Below are positions 18,880 through 26,942 of a stretch of 64,000 nucleotides of DNA, in pieces; position 1 is the stretch's first letter, and every line of letters starts with the position of its first letter. Source of the DNA: DATLWN01 sp964492895. Its GTDB lineage: Bacteria; Pseudomonadota; Zetaproteobacteria; Mariprofundales; Mariprofundaceae. The notes under the pieces were generated by a model. The model searched no databases. It worked only from the letters and a program-made list of their open reading frames with translations, and was not told the origin of the DNA. A program made the position numbers and the translations under genes. The DNA lies in the NCBI GenBank assembly GCA_964492895.1, contig CAZBLR010000003.1, positions 1 through 64,000 on the forward strand, given 5' to 3'.

Positions 18880-19237
18880 GAATGTCTGCTTCCGGCCAGA
18901 AACGGTTATTCAAGATCCATCGGGTCTGACCCCATGGATTGCTCGCATTGGTAGTGAAAAGGCCCTAATACCCCCCGAATGAGCCATTGTATTCCATGAT
19001 GCCGTAGCCGATGCTGATCAGCACGAAAGAGGCGATTGCCACGGCGAAGAGCGCGAACAGCACCCATTCGCCCTGTTTTACGGAGGATGGTGGCTTCACC
19101 ATGGTAGGCATTATGATGCCTGCTTATGCAAATTCAATCTCCGGCAAAGCGACTATGGGCTGAGTACAATTCGGGCAGATCAAGGATCAATGGGGACGGA
19201 CTCGATTGAATCTGAATGTCTGCTTTTGGCCGATAGC
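18880..19237. repeat. REP-like remnants: a hairpin and a direct repeat pair
   Basis: GAATGTCTGCTT followed by CCGGCCAGA at 18880-18900 recurs as GAATGTCTGCTT followed by TTGGCCGATA at 19214-19235. Between them ATCCATCGGGT (18915-18925) pairs with ACCCCATGGAT (18929-18939) at 10 of 11 positions around a 3-nt loop; its GGGTCTGACCCC core is of the kind found in REP elements linked to RAYT transposases. No transposase remains. The rest of 18802-19286 holds the small membrane ORF and nothing else recognised. Confidence 0.55.
18965..19111 (-). CDS. Small single-pass membrane protein, 48 residues
   Basis: Reading the minus strand from an ATG at 19111 gives 48 residues: a short polar N-terminus (MPTMVKPPSSVKQGEW), one hydrophobic helix (VLFALFAVAIASFVLIS) and a Gly/Tyr tail ending FGGY. 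An AGG lies about 8 nt before the ATG; a second ATG is at 19102. The Lys-Gly-Glu-Trp entry into the helix and the following GYG recall small NapE/TorE-type proteins, but the match is too weak for a name. It sits alone between repeat remnants. Confidence 0.5.
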   Translation of the reverse strand: MPTMVKPPSSVKQGEWVLFALFAVAIASFVLISIGYGIMEYNGSFGGY

Positions 19238-19286
19238 TGACCGTCGTGGTTCGTCCACATTAGGTCGATCAACCAAATGAAATTCC

Positions 19287-20234
19287 TCAGCGCAGCAGCG
19301 ACGGCACCACGTCCAGCGTGAATTCGCCGGCATGCTCGGGCAGGTTGTCCATGACCAGCACGAAGCCGCGGCTGCCGGCAGCCGCCACCGGCACATTGTC
19401 CTGGGGCGGCGGCGTCCACGGCGCGTGCCGGATGGCATCGATGGCTGGCGGCAGGGTGATCGGAAGGGTCTTGCGCTTGATGGTCTTGTTCGAGTGGAAG
19501 GCGTCGTAGACCGTGACCTCGATCCACGGCGTGGCCAGTTCGGCGTGGAGCAGGTTGTCGACCCTGCCCTCGATGACCAGCACGGCGCTGCCGTCATCGC
19601 GTTTCAGCCATTCGGCATGCACGCTGCCCGGCGGGATGCGCCAGTCCTTTGCATGCACCGTGATCGGGACATGCAGGTTCAGCAGGATGCTGCGCAACCA
19701 GACGTTGTCCGACCAGGATGCGTGGTTGTAGGTGAAGCCGGCCACGGCGACGAGCATCATGACCACGGAAAGCCAGTTCAGGATGCGCGGGGCACGCCGT
19801 ACCGGCTCGTCGCCCGCCTCGTTCCGGGGCATGGCGGCCGCATCGGTCGTGGGCTCGGGTGCGGGGGGCTGCCGGGGCGGCGGCGCATCCTGTTTCGCCA
19901 TCCGCGCCCGGGCCGCATGCGTGGCCGGGGTCAGGGTGTCGGTGGTGGCCAGGCGCTCCAGGAACAGTGGCGGTTGCTGGATGGATTCGGTCGGGTGATA
20001 GCGGGTCTCGGCCGTATCCGGCGCCGCCTCGTCTGTGGTCGCCGGGCGCGGGGACTCGAACAGGCCCAGCTGGACGTCCGGCACCTGCGCCTCTTCGTGG
20101 CCCTCGCCAGCCATGCCCCCGATCGAGTCGCCGATGCGGAATTCATGGTGGCAGCGTGAACAGAGGAAACTGACATCCGGCTCGGTGGATGCCACCTCGT
20201 AGATGGCCTGGCAATGAGGACAGGCGATGCGCAT
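19287..20234 (-). CDS. Zinc-ribbon (MJ0042/DUF3426-type) membrane protein
   Basis: A 315-residue protein. The N-terminus carries a zinc ribbon (CPHCQAIYEV near residue 5 and CSRCHHEF near 27), then a long Pro/Ala-rich linker, one membrane helix (WLSVVMMLVAVAGFTY near 165) and a C-terminal beta-rich domain of the DUF3426 type. I chose the ATG at 20234 because the ribbon starts directly after it; the longer upstream frame overlaps the divergent ftsE. The function of the family is unknown. Confidence 0.82.
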   Translation of the reverse strand: MRIACPHCQAIYEVASTEPDVSFLCSRCHHEFRIGDSIGGMAGEGHEEAQVPDVQLGLFESPRPATTDEAAPDTAETRYHPTESIQQPPLFLERLATTDTLTPATHAARARMAKQDAPPPRQPPAPEPTTDAAAMPRNEAGDEPVRRAPRILNWLSVVMMLVAVAGFTYNHASWSDNVWLRSILLNLHVPITVHAKDWRIPPGSVHAEWLKRDDGSAVLVIEGRVDNLLHAELATPWIEVTVYDAFHSNKTIKRKTLPITLPPAIDAIRHAPWTPPPQDNVPVAAAGSRGFVLVMDNLPEHAGEFTLDVVPSLLR

Positions 20235-20313
20235 GCGCGCATGCTGACCGCTCGGCGGCTTATTGTCAGCCCGGCAGGTGACATCCTGCGGATGGCTGGC
20301 TACTTTATCCGCC

Positions 20314-21015
20314 ATGAGCGAGGTGCCGCTGCAGGTCGAGATGGAACAGCTGATGCTGAGGTATCCAACGGGCAAGGTGGCCGTTTCCGGGATCTCCCTG
20401 GACATCGCCAAGGGCCAGTTCGTGTACCTGATCGGGGAGAGCGGGGCCGGCAAGTCCTCGCTGATGCGCATGCTCTACGGCGGGGTCAGGCCCAGTTCCG
20501 GGGTGCTGAAGGTGGAGCAGACCGATATGCGCTCCGCGGCGGCATCGCGGGTGCGGCAGTTGCGACGGCGCATCGGGGTGATCTTCCAGGATCACAAGCT
20601 GCTGTTCTCGCGCACGGTGTTCGAGAACGTGGCCCTGCCGCTGCGCGTGCAGGGGTGGAAGCGGGATCGCCTGGTGCCGCGGGTGCAGAAGGTGCTCGAG
20701 TTCGTCGGCCTGGGCGACCGTCTGTGGTCCTATCCCGAGACGCTGTCCGGCGGCGAACAGCAGCGCGTGGCCATCGCGCGGGCCATGAGCGCCAATCCGC
20801 CGATGATCCTGGCCGACGAGCCGACGGGGAACCTCGATATCGACACGGCGCACCGGGTTCTCGATTACCTGATGGGGCTCAATGCCCTGGGTACGACCGT
20901 GATCATGGCCACGCACGACCTGCAGCTTCTGGAATCGTATCCGGGACGGGTCATCCAGCTGCACCATGGCGGGCTTGCCTCCGATTCCCATGCCGGGCGG
21001 CGCCATGTCGGCTGA
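20314..21015 (+). CDS. ftsE: Cell-division ATP-binding protein FtsE
   Basis: ATPase of the FtsEX complex, which activates periplasmic peptidoglycan hydrolysis at the septum. From the ATG at 20314 there are 233 residues; the one at 20341 would give 224 but cuts into the first strand. Walker A GESGAGKSS, Q-loop FQDHKLL, signature LSGGEQQR and Walker B MILADEP are intact. It overlaps ftsX by 11 nt. Confidence 0.94.
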   Translation: MSEVPLQVEMEQLMLRYPTGKVAVSGISLDIAKGQFVYLIGESGAGKSSLMRMLYGGVRPSSGVLKVEQTDMRSAAASRVRQLRRRIGVIFQDHKLLFSRTVFENVALPLRVQGWKRDRLVPRVQKVLEFVGLGDRLWSYPETLSGGEQQRVAIARAMSANPPMILADEPTGNLDIDTAHRVLDYLMGLNALGTTVIMATHDLQLLESYPGRVIQLHHGGLASDSHAGRRHVG

Positions 21016-21886
21016 TATCCCCTCCGGCGTACGGCTGAGGCTGCCGGGCGGTTTCAACCTGCCGCCGTTCGGGATGCACCAGGTGCTGGCGCTGGGCATC
21101 GTGGCGGTCGCCCTGTGGGCCATGGGCCTGATCGGCCTCGGTGTGCAGATGGTCGGCCAGTGGGTCGGCAACTGGCAGGACGAGATCCGCATCCATGTCT
21201 ATCTCGACAATAGCGCTGCGGCCCGCTCCGACAAGCTGCAGCAGGCCCTGACCGGCATTCCGGGCGTGACCGGGGTGCAGGTCATCTCCCCCGATGAGGC
21301 GCTGGCCTGGATGCACCGCTGGCTACAGGGTACGGGGATCAACGACGCCACGCTGGCCAAGCGGCTGCCCATCAGTTTCGAGGTGTCGTTCGGCGAACAT
21401 GCCGGCAAGTTCCTGTTCCGCGACATCCGCGATGTCGCCCAGAAATTCGGGGCCAGCGTCAACCAGGAGGAGGTCAGCCTGGCCCGGGCCCACGACTGGC
21501 TGCAGAACCTGCGCAGCCTGGCATGGTTCGTGGAGGGGGTGATGGCGCTGGCCATGGCCCTGATCATCGCCAACACGCTGCGCATCACCCTGATCGGGCG
21601 GGCCGAGGAGTTGCATCTGATGCGCCTGATGGGGGCGACCGAATGGTTCGTGCGCATGCCGTTCCTGCTCGAGGGCGTGTTGCTCGGGCTAGTGGCGGGG
21701 GTGCTGGCCTGGGCGATGCAGTGGCCGCTGCTCTGGGGCCTCGGTGGCTGGCTGCACATGCTGGCGGTGCAGCCGCACCTGGGCGTGCTGCTGCCCGTGC
21801 TGGCGCTGGGCGGAGCCGTGACGGGGTTCGTCGGCGCCGTCGTCGCCACCATGCGCAGGGTTTCCCCCGATCTGGTGGATTACTAG
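21005..21886 (+). CDS. ftsX: Cell-division permease FtsX
   Basis: Membrane partner of FtsE. From the ATG at 21005 the protein has 293 residues: a cytoplasmic N-terminus, a first membrane helix near 30-55, a periplasmic loop of about 120 residues, then three helices with the conserved cytoplasmic motif ELHLMRLMGAT near residue 205. In-frame ATGs at 20966 and 20990 are possible earlier starts inside ftsE. Placement ftsE-ftsX-rpoH is the classical gammaproteobacterial order. Confidence 0.93.
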   Translation: MSADIPSGVRLRLPGGFNLPPFGMHQVLALGIVAVALWAMGLIGLGVQMVGQWVGNWQDEIRIHVYLDNSAAARSDKLQQALTGIPGVTGVQVISPDEALAWMHRWLQGTGINDATLAKRLPISFEVSFGEHAGKFLFRDIRDVAQKFGASVNQEEVSLARAHDWLQNLRSLAWFVEGVMALAMALIIANTLRITLIGRAEELHLMRLMGATEWFVRMPFLLEGVLLGLVAGVLAWAMQWPLLWGLGGWLHMLAVQPHLGVLLPVLALGGAVTGFVGAVVATMRRVSPDLVDY

Positions 21887-21900
21887 GCCCTGGGCGCATA

Positions 21901-21929
21901 TTGACGAAAAGCCCCGGTTGCGCTTCAAT
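21901..21929 (+). promoter_or_regulatory. Promoter of rpoH
   Basis: TTGACG at 21901-21906 and TTCAAT at 21924-21929 are spaced by 17 nt. The predicted transcript would begin inside the CIRCE element, so a repressor bound there would block initiation. Confidence 0.6.
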
Positions 21930-21955
21930 TAGCACTCAATCATTATGAGTGCTAA
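21929..21955. promoter_or_regulatory. CIRCE operator (HrcA site) upstream of rpoH
   Basis: TTAGCACTC (21929-21937), nine spacer bases, and GAGTGCTAA (21947-21955) reproduce the CIRCE consensus without a mismatch. CIRCE is the binding site of the heat-shock repressor HrcA and is normally found before groESL or dnaK operons. Here it lies between the rpoH promoter and the rpoH start codon. Confidence 0.93.
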
Positions 21956-21974
21956 ACCGATGCATGGAGGTGCC

Positions 21975-22793
21975 ATGATTGCTCCGGCTGTGGATATGTC
22001 GAGCCTGAACCTGTTCTACCGCGACGTCCGTCGTGTCGAGCGGCTGACGACGGATCAGGAGCTGGCGCTGGCCCGCCGCTGGCATGCCGAGCGCGACCTG
22101 GATGCCGCAAAGCAACTCGTGTGCGCCAACCTGTACGCCGTGGCCGGCATCGCCCGCGAGTATCGCCACTTCGGCCTGCCGGAGATGGACCTGATCCAGG
22201 AGGGAACCCTGGGCCTGATGCATGCCGTCAAACGCTTCGATCCGGAACGTGGATTCCGGCTGATGACCTACGCCACCTGGTGGGTGCGCGCGGCCATCCA
22301 TGACTTCATCCTGCGTTCGTGGAGCATCGTCAAGCTGGGGACCAGCAAGCTGCAGCGCCGGGTCTTCGCCGGCCTGAAGCAGGCGCGCACCGCCATCGCG
22401 GCCATGGAGGGACATGGCGCCGACGAGGTGGCGGCGGATCTCGGCATCAGCGGTGAGAAATTCCGGGAAGCGGCGAATGCCTACCTGCAGCGGGATGTGT
22501 CGCTGGATGCCGATGTCGAAGGCCATGCCATGGTGGCTGCCCTGGAGGCGTTGGAGCCGACCCCCGAAGAGGCGGTGATCGAATCGGACTGGGAACAGCA
22601 CCGCCACGCCAGGCTGCATGAGACCATGGCGCACCTGGACGAACGCGAGCGCCATATCCTGGCACAGCGCTACATGTCCGATGAGCCGGCCACGCTGAAG
22701 CAGCTGGCGGAGCAGTTCGGCGTGTCGATCGAACGGGTGCGCCAGCTCGAGGCCAGGGGCCTGAAACGCCTGCGCGAGTCGCTCGCCGCCTAG
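21975..22793 (+). CDS. rpoH: RNA polymerase sigma-32 (heat-shock) factor
   Basis: Directs RNA polymerase to heat-shock promoters. I place the start at the ATG at 21975 behind GGAGG (21966-21970), giving 272 residues; the ATG at 21945 lies inside the CIRCE element, and 21960 has no ribosome-binding site. Region 2 motifs are clear (DLIQEGTLGLMHAVKRFDP, LMTYATWWVRAAIHDFILR), and region 4 ends with FGVSIERVRQLEARGLKRLR. The RpoH box after region 2.4 reads QRRVFAGLKQAR, looser than the enterobacterial QRKLFFNLR. Confidence 0.94.
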   Translation: MIAPAVDMSSLNLFYRDVRRVERLTTDQELALARRWHAERDLDAAKQLVCANLYAVAGIAREYRHFGLPEMDLIQEGTLGLMHAVKRFDPERGFRLMTYATWWVRAAIHDFILRSWSIVKLGTSKLQRRVFAGLKQARTAIAAMEGHGADEVAADLGISGEKFREAANAYLQRDVSLDADVEGHAMVAALEALEPTPEEAVIESDWEQHRHARLHETMAHLDERERHILAQRYMSDEPATLKQLAEQFGVSIERVRQLEARGLKRLRESLAA

Positions 22794-22923
22794 ATCATTC
22801 CGCCATCCGCCCGCATCCGGGCGCCGATTGATCCCGATCGCGTCGCGCCACCGGGTCGCCAAGGCTTTCCTTTGGACCGGCTAGCCCCCATCATTGCCGC
22901 ACCCCACAACACGGAGGAGAACG

Positions 22924-25398
22924 GTGTCCGGCGGCAGTGAACGATACGATGCGCAAACCATTGAGCGCACATGGCAGCAACGTTGGGAAGCGCTTGCCGC
23001 CGATGCGGCCTCGGACGATCCGGCCGACTCCCGCGAGCCATTCTACTGCCTGGCGATGTTCCCGTATCCGTCCGGCAATCTGCACATGGGCCATGTGCGC
23101 AACTACTGCCTCGGCGATGCCATGGCGCGCTACAAGCGCATGCAGGGCTTCAACGTGCTGCAGCCGATGGGCTGGGATGCCTTCGGGCTGCCGGCCGAGA
23201 ACGCCGCCATCAAGCACGGCCGCCCGCCGGCCGAGTGGACCTATGCCAACATCCGCCAGATGCGCGGACAGCTGAAGCGCCTCGGCCTGTCCTACGACTG
23301 GAGCCGGGAGATCGCCACCTGCCGTCCGGAGTACTACCGCTGGGAGCAGTGGCTGTTCACGCGCCTGCTGAAGAAGAATCTCGCCTACCGCAAACAAGCC
23401 GAGGTCAACTGGTGCGAGCACTGCCATACGGTGCTGGCCAACGAACAGGTCGTCGACGGCGTCTGCTGGCGCTGCGATACGCCGGTGCTGCGCAAGAACC
23501 TGGCGCAGTGGTTCATCCGCATCACCGATTACGCCGAGGAGCTCCTGGACGACCTGGACAAGCTGCCCGGCTGGCCGGAGCGCGTGCGCGAGATGCAGAA
23601 GAACTGGATCGGCCGTTCCACCGGCGCCGAGGTCTTCTTCGCGATCGAGGGCTCCGACGAGATGCTGGATATCTTCACCACGCGTCCGGACACGCTGATG
23701 GGCGTGACCTATATGGCCGTGGCCGCCGGCCATCCGCTGGCCCGCAGGGCGGCGGAATCCGATCCCGGCATCGCCGCGTTTATCGAAGCCTGTTCCCATG
23801 TCTCCACCAAGGAAGCGGACATGGAAACCATGGAGAAGAAGGGCATGCCGCTGGGCATCGATGCCATCCACCCGATCACCGGCGAGACGGTGCCGGTATG
23901 GGTCGCCAACTTCGTGCTGATGGGCTACGGCACGGGCGCGGTGATGAGCGTGCCGGCGCACGACGAGCGCGACCACGAGTTCGCCAAAAAGTACGGCCTG
24001 GCGATCAAGCAGGTAATCGCCCCGGCCGACGGCTCGGCCGCCGACGTCGAGCAGGCCGCTTTCACCGGACCTGGCGTGCTGGTGCATTCCGGCGCCTTCG
24101 ACGGCCTGGACTCGGAAGCGGCCAAGGCCGCGATCACGGCGCACCTGGCCCAGCACGAGCGCGGGGAGCAGCGCGTGCAGTACCGGCTGCGCGACTGGCT
24201 GGTGTCGCGGCAGCGCTACTGGGGCACGCCGATCCCGGTGATCCACTGCGAGCATTGCGGCATCGTGCCGGTGCCCGACGAGGATCTGCCGGTGGTGCTG
24301 CCGGAGGATCTGAAGCCGACCGGCGGCGCCAGCCCCCTGACCACCTGCGAGGCCTTCGTGCACGCCGATTGCCCCACATGCGGCAAGCCGGCGCGGCGCG
24401 AGACCGACACCTTCGACACCTTCATGGAGTCCTCGTGGTACATGGCGCGCTACACCAGCCCGCGCAACGAGACGGCGATGCTGGACCGGACGGCGGTTCG
24501 CCGCTGGCTGCCGGTCGACCAGTACATCGGCGGCGTCGAGCATGCGGTGCTGCACCTGCTGTATGCGCGCTTCTTCTACAAGCTGATGCGCGACGAGGGG
24601 CTGTTCGATTCAGCCGACGGCGGCGACGAGCCGTTCATGCGCCTGCTGACGCAGGGCATGGTGCTCAAGGACGGCGCCAAGATGAGCAAGTCCAAGGGCA
24701 ATACGGTCGATCCCAACGCCCTGATCGAGCAGTACGGGGCGGACACGGCGCGCCTGTTCATCCTGTTCGCGGCTCCGCCGGAGAAGGACCTCGAATGGAG
24801 CGATGCCGGCGTGGAGGGGGCGAACCGCTTCCTGCACCGCGTCTGGCGCCTGCTGGAGCGCCTGGACGGGGATGATGGGGGCGTGGCGGATGCCGGGGCA
24901 TGCAAGGCCATGCGCCGGACCATCCACGCCACGATCCAGCGCGTCACCCACGCCTTCGAGCAGGGCTTCGCCTTCAACGTGGCGATCGCGGCGCTGATGG
25001 AACTGACCAACGCCCTGTATGCCTTCGAGGCCGTGGGTGGCGAAGGCCGGGCGGTGCTGCGCGAGGGCGTGCAAGCGCTGTTGAAGATGCTGGCGCCGCT
25101 GGTGCCGCACTTCGCCTGCGCATGCTACGAGCGCCTGGGCCAGGACGGCATGGCCGTGCTGGCGGACTGGCCGGCGGTGGACCCTGCGGCCCTGGTGCAG
25201 GAGGCCATCGATCTGGTGGTACAGGTCAACGGCAAGAAACGCGGCGAGGTGCGTGTGGCCCCGGATGCCGACGAGGCGACGGCCATGGATGCCGCCCGGG
25301 GCGAGCCGGCGATCGCCCGCTGGTTTGAAGGCATGGCGGTGGTCAAGGTGATCCTGGTGCCGGGCCGGCTGCTCAACGTGGTGGTGAAGCCGGCATGA
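22924..25398 (+). CDS. leuS: Leucyl-tRNA synthetase
   Basis: Class I synthetase charging tRNA-Leu. The GTG at 22924 follows GGAGGAG at 22913-22919 and gives 824 residues. The HIGH motif reads HMGHVRN near residue 48, the editing (CP1) domain occupies about 220-420, and the KMSKS motif is KMSKSKGN near 583. Heads a tightly packed leuS-lptE-holA-bioA run; lptE overlaps its stop. Confidence 0.98.
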   Translation: MSGGSERYDAQTIERTWQQRWEALAADAASDDPADSREPFYCLAMFPYPSGNLHMGHVRNYCLGDAMARYKRMQGFNVLQPMGWDAFGLPAENAAIKHGRPPAEWTYANIRQMRGQLKRLGLSYDWSREIATCRPEYYRWEQWLFTRLLKKNLAYRKQAEVNWCEHCHTVLANEQVVDGVCWRCDTPVLRKNLAQWFIRITDYAEELLDDLDKLPGWPERVREMQKNWIGRSTGAEVFFAIEGSDEMLDIFTTRPDTLMGVTYMAVAAGHPLARRAAESDPGIAAFIEACSHVSTKEADMETMEKKGMPLGIDAIHPITGETVPVWVANFVLMGYGTGAVMSVPAHDERDHEFAKKYGLAIKQVIAPADGSAADVEQAAFTGPGVLVHSGAFDGLDSEAAKAAITAHLAQHERGEQRVQYRLRDWLVSRQRYWGTPIPVIHCEHCGIVPVPDEDLPVVLPEDLKPTGGASPLTTCEAFVHADCPTCGKPARRETDTFDTFMESSWYMARYTSPRNETAMLDRTAVRRWLPVDQYIGGVEHAVLHLLYARFFYKLMRDEGLFDSADGGDEPFMRLLTQGMVLKDGAKMSKSKGNTVDPNALIEQYGADTARLFILFAAPPEKDLEWSDAGVEGANRFLHRVWRLLERLDGDDGGVADAGACKAMRRTIHATIQRVTHAFEQGFAFNVAIAALMELTNALYAFEAVGGEGRAVLREGVQALLKMLAPLVPHFACACYERLGQDGMAVLADWPAVDPAALVQEAIDLVVQVNGKKRGEVRVAPDADEATAMDAARGEPAIARWFEGMAVVKVILVPGRLLNVVVKPA

Positions 25399-25919
25399 GC
25401 GCCCATATGGGGCGGTCGTGCGCCGCGCTGGTGCTGGCGGTGGTGCTGTCCGGCTGCGGCTATCACCTGGCCGGCCACGGCGATGCGCATGGCGCCATCC
25501 CGCCCGGGACGCAGACGGTCGTCGTGCGCGCGGCCGGCCTGGATGCCAACCGCCTGGCCCAGGAGCTGATGGCGCGCATGCGCGTCGGCTCCGACTACAC
25601 CCTGCAACGCGCCGATGCGCCTCATGCCACGGGTGCAGGCACCGTGGAGCTGCGCATCGAGAACACCTCGGTCCACTTCGTGCCCGCGGCCTACGACCGC
25701 ACCGGCATCGCGATCCAGTACCGCCTGACCCTGAGCGCCTCCGTGAGCCTGTATCGCGACCAGACGGCGCTGTGGCAGAGCGGGCCGATGACGGCGGCCG
25801 GCGACGTCTACGTGACGGGTGGCCCGGCCAGCGTCGAGGCCTCGCGGGACCGGGTGGCGCAGGAAATGCGGCGGCAGTGGGCCAGGCAGGCGTGGGAGCG
25901 GCTGCAATCCGGTTTCTGA
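25395..25919 (+). CDS. lptE: LPS-assembly lipoprotein LptE
   Basis: Outer-membrane lipoprotein that plugs LptD and delivers LPS to the surface. The 174-residue product has a lipoprotein signal ending in the lipobox LSGC (Cys22) followed by GYHLAG, the family hallmark, and a beta-rich remainder. It overlaps leuS as ATGA, the conserved leuS-lptE-holA order. A 14-nt unit GTTTCTGATRGGGT is tandemly duplicated across its stop codon (25912-25939). Confidence 0.92.
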   Translation: MSAHMGRSCAALVLAVVLSGCGYHLAGHGDAHGAIPPGTQTVVVRAAGLDANRLAQELMARMRVGSDYTLQRADAPHATGAGTVELRIENTSVHFVPAAYDRTGIAIQYRLTLSASVSLYRDQTALWQSGPMTAAGDVYVTGGPASVEASRDRVAQEMRRQWARQAWERLQSGF

Positions 25920-25949
25920 TAGGGTGTTTCTGATGGGGTTTCCTATCCG

Positions 25950-26942
25950 ATGAAATGTTCCCCCGAACGTTTGCCGTCCGTCCAGGCCTCCGTCTATTAC
26001 CTGCACGGCATGGATCGGGATGCCCTGTTCGAGGCGGCACAGATGCTGCTGGCGGCGGGTGACCCGGCGGTCACGCGCCTGCGCCTGGACGTGTCCGAAC
26101 TGGAGCGCGTGGAGGTGGAGACCCGCAGCCAGGGCCTGTTCGCCAACGCCGGCTGCCACGCACTGGTGCGCAACGCCGAGGCCGCCAGCCCGAAACAGGG
26201 CGAACATCTGCTGCGGCTGGCCGGCAGCCTGGCCCCGCCGCACCGTCTGATCATCTGCGCCCCCGAGGTCAGCTGGAAGAAGGCCATGCACAAGCAGATG
26301 CTGGCCATCGATGCCGTGGCCTGCTGCGAGTTCGCGGCGCCGGGGCTGGAGGCCTTCCGGCGCTGGTTTGCCGACATGGTGGCGGCCGAGGGCCTCAGGA
26401 TGACGGACGAGGCCTTGATCCTGGCGGCGGAGCGCCTGCAGGGCATGCGCATGGCCGCCCGCCAGTTGGCCGAGCGCATGCGCTGGTACGATGCCGGAGC
26501 GGGAGAGGCGATCGACCTGCCCGTCCTCGGCGACCTGCTCGGTGAGCGCATTCCCGTGGATCTGGACGCCTATTGCGCGGCCGTGGCTTCGCGCTCCGCC
26601 GGGGCGTTGTCGATGCTGAAGAAGCTGCTGGACGGCCAGCAGGCGGCCGAGGTGCAGGTGGTCAGCTGGATCACCACGCGCCTGCAGCAACTGCTGATGT
26701 ACCGCTGGTTCGAGGCCAAGGGGGATGCCGGGGCGGCGCAGAAGGCGCGGCTGTTCGGCGACGCACGCCGGCTGGTGCCGAAGGAGGCGAAGCGCTGGAA
26801 GGTCTCCGAGCTGATCGCCGCCCTGCACCGCACGCTTCAGGCCGAGATGCTGCTGAAGGGCGCCTCGGTCGAGGACAAGCGCGTGGTGCTGGAGCGCCTG
26901 ACCCTGGATCTCGTGACCCCGGGCCGGCTGGAGGCTGCATGA
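25950..26942 (+). CDS. holA: DNA polymerase III subunit delta
   Basis: Clamp-loader subunit that opens the beta clamp. The 330-residue protein matches the family length and shows the N-terminal YYLHGMD stretch near residue 15, a mid-protein RRW motif, and a C-terminal helical collar domain. The canonical P-loop is not conserved, as expected for delta. Overlaps bioA by 4 nt. Confidence 0.9.
   Translation: MKCSPERLPSVQASVYYLHGMDRDALFEAAQMLLAAGDPAVTRLRLDVSELERVEVETRSQGLFANAGCHALVRNAEAASPKQGEHLLRLAGSLAPPHRLIICAPEVSWKKAMHKQMLAIDAVACCEFAAPGLEAFRRWFADMVAAEGLRMTDEALILAAERLQGMRMAARQLAERMRWYDAGAGEAIDLPVLGDLLGERIPVDLDAYCAAVASRSAGALSMLKKLLDGQQAAEVQVVSWITTRLQQLLMYRWFEAKGDAGAAQKARLFGDARRLVPKEAKRWKVSELIAALHRTLQAEMLLKGASVEDKRVVLERLTLDLVTPGRLEAA

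Noticed and set aside
21945..21974. ATG at 21945 as start of rpoH
   Set aside because: It lies inside the CIRCE operator and has no ribosome-binding site, whereas 21975 follows GGAGG.
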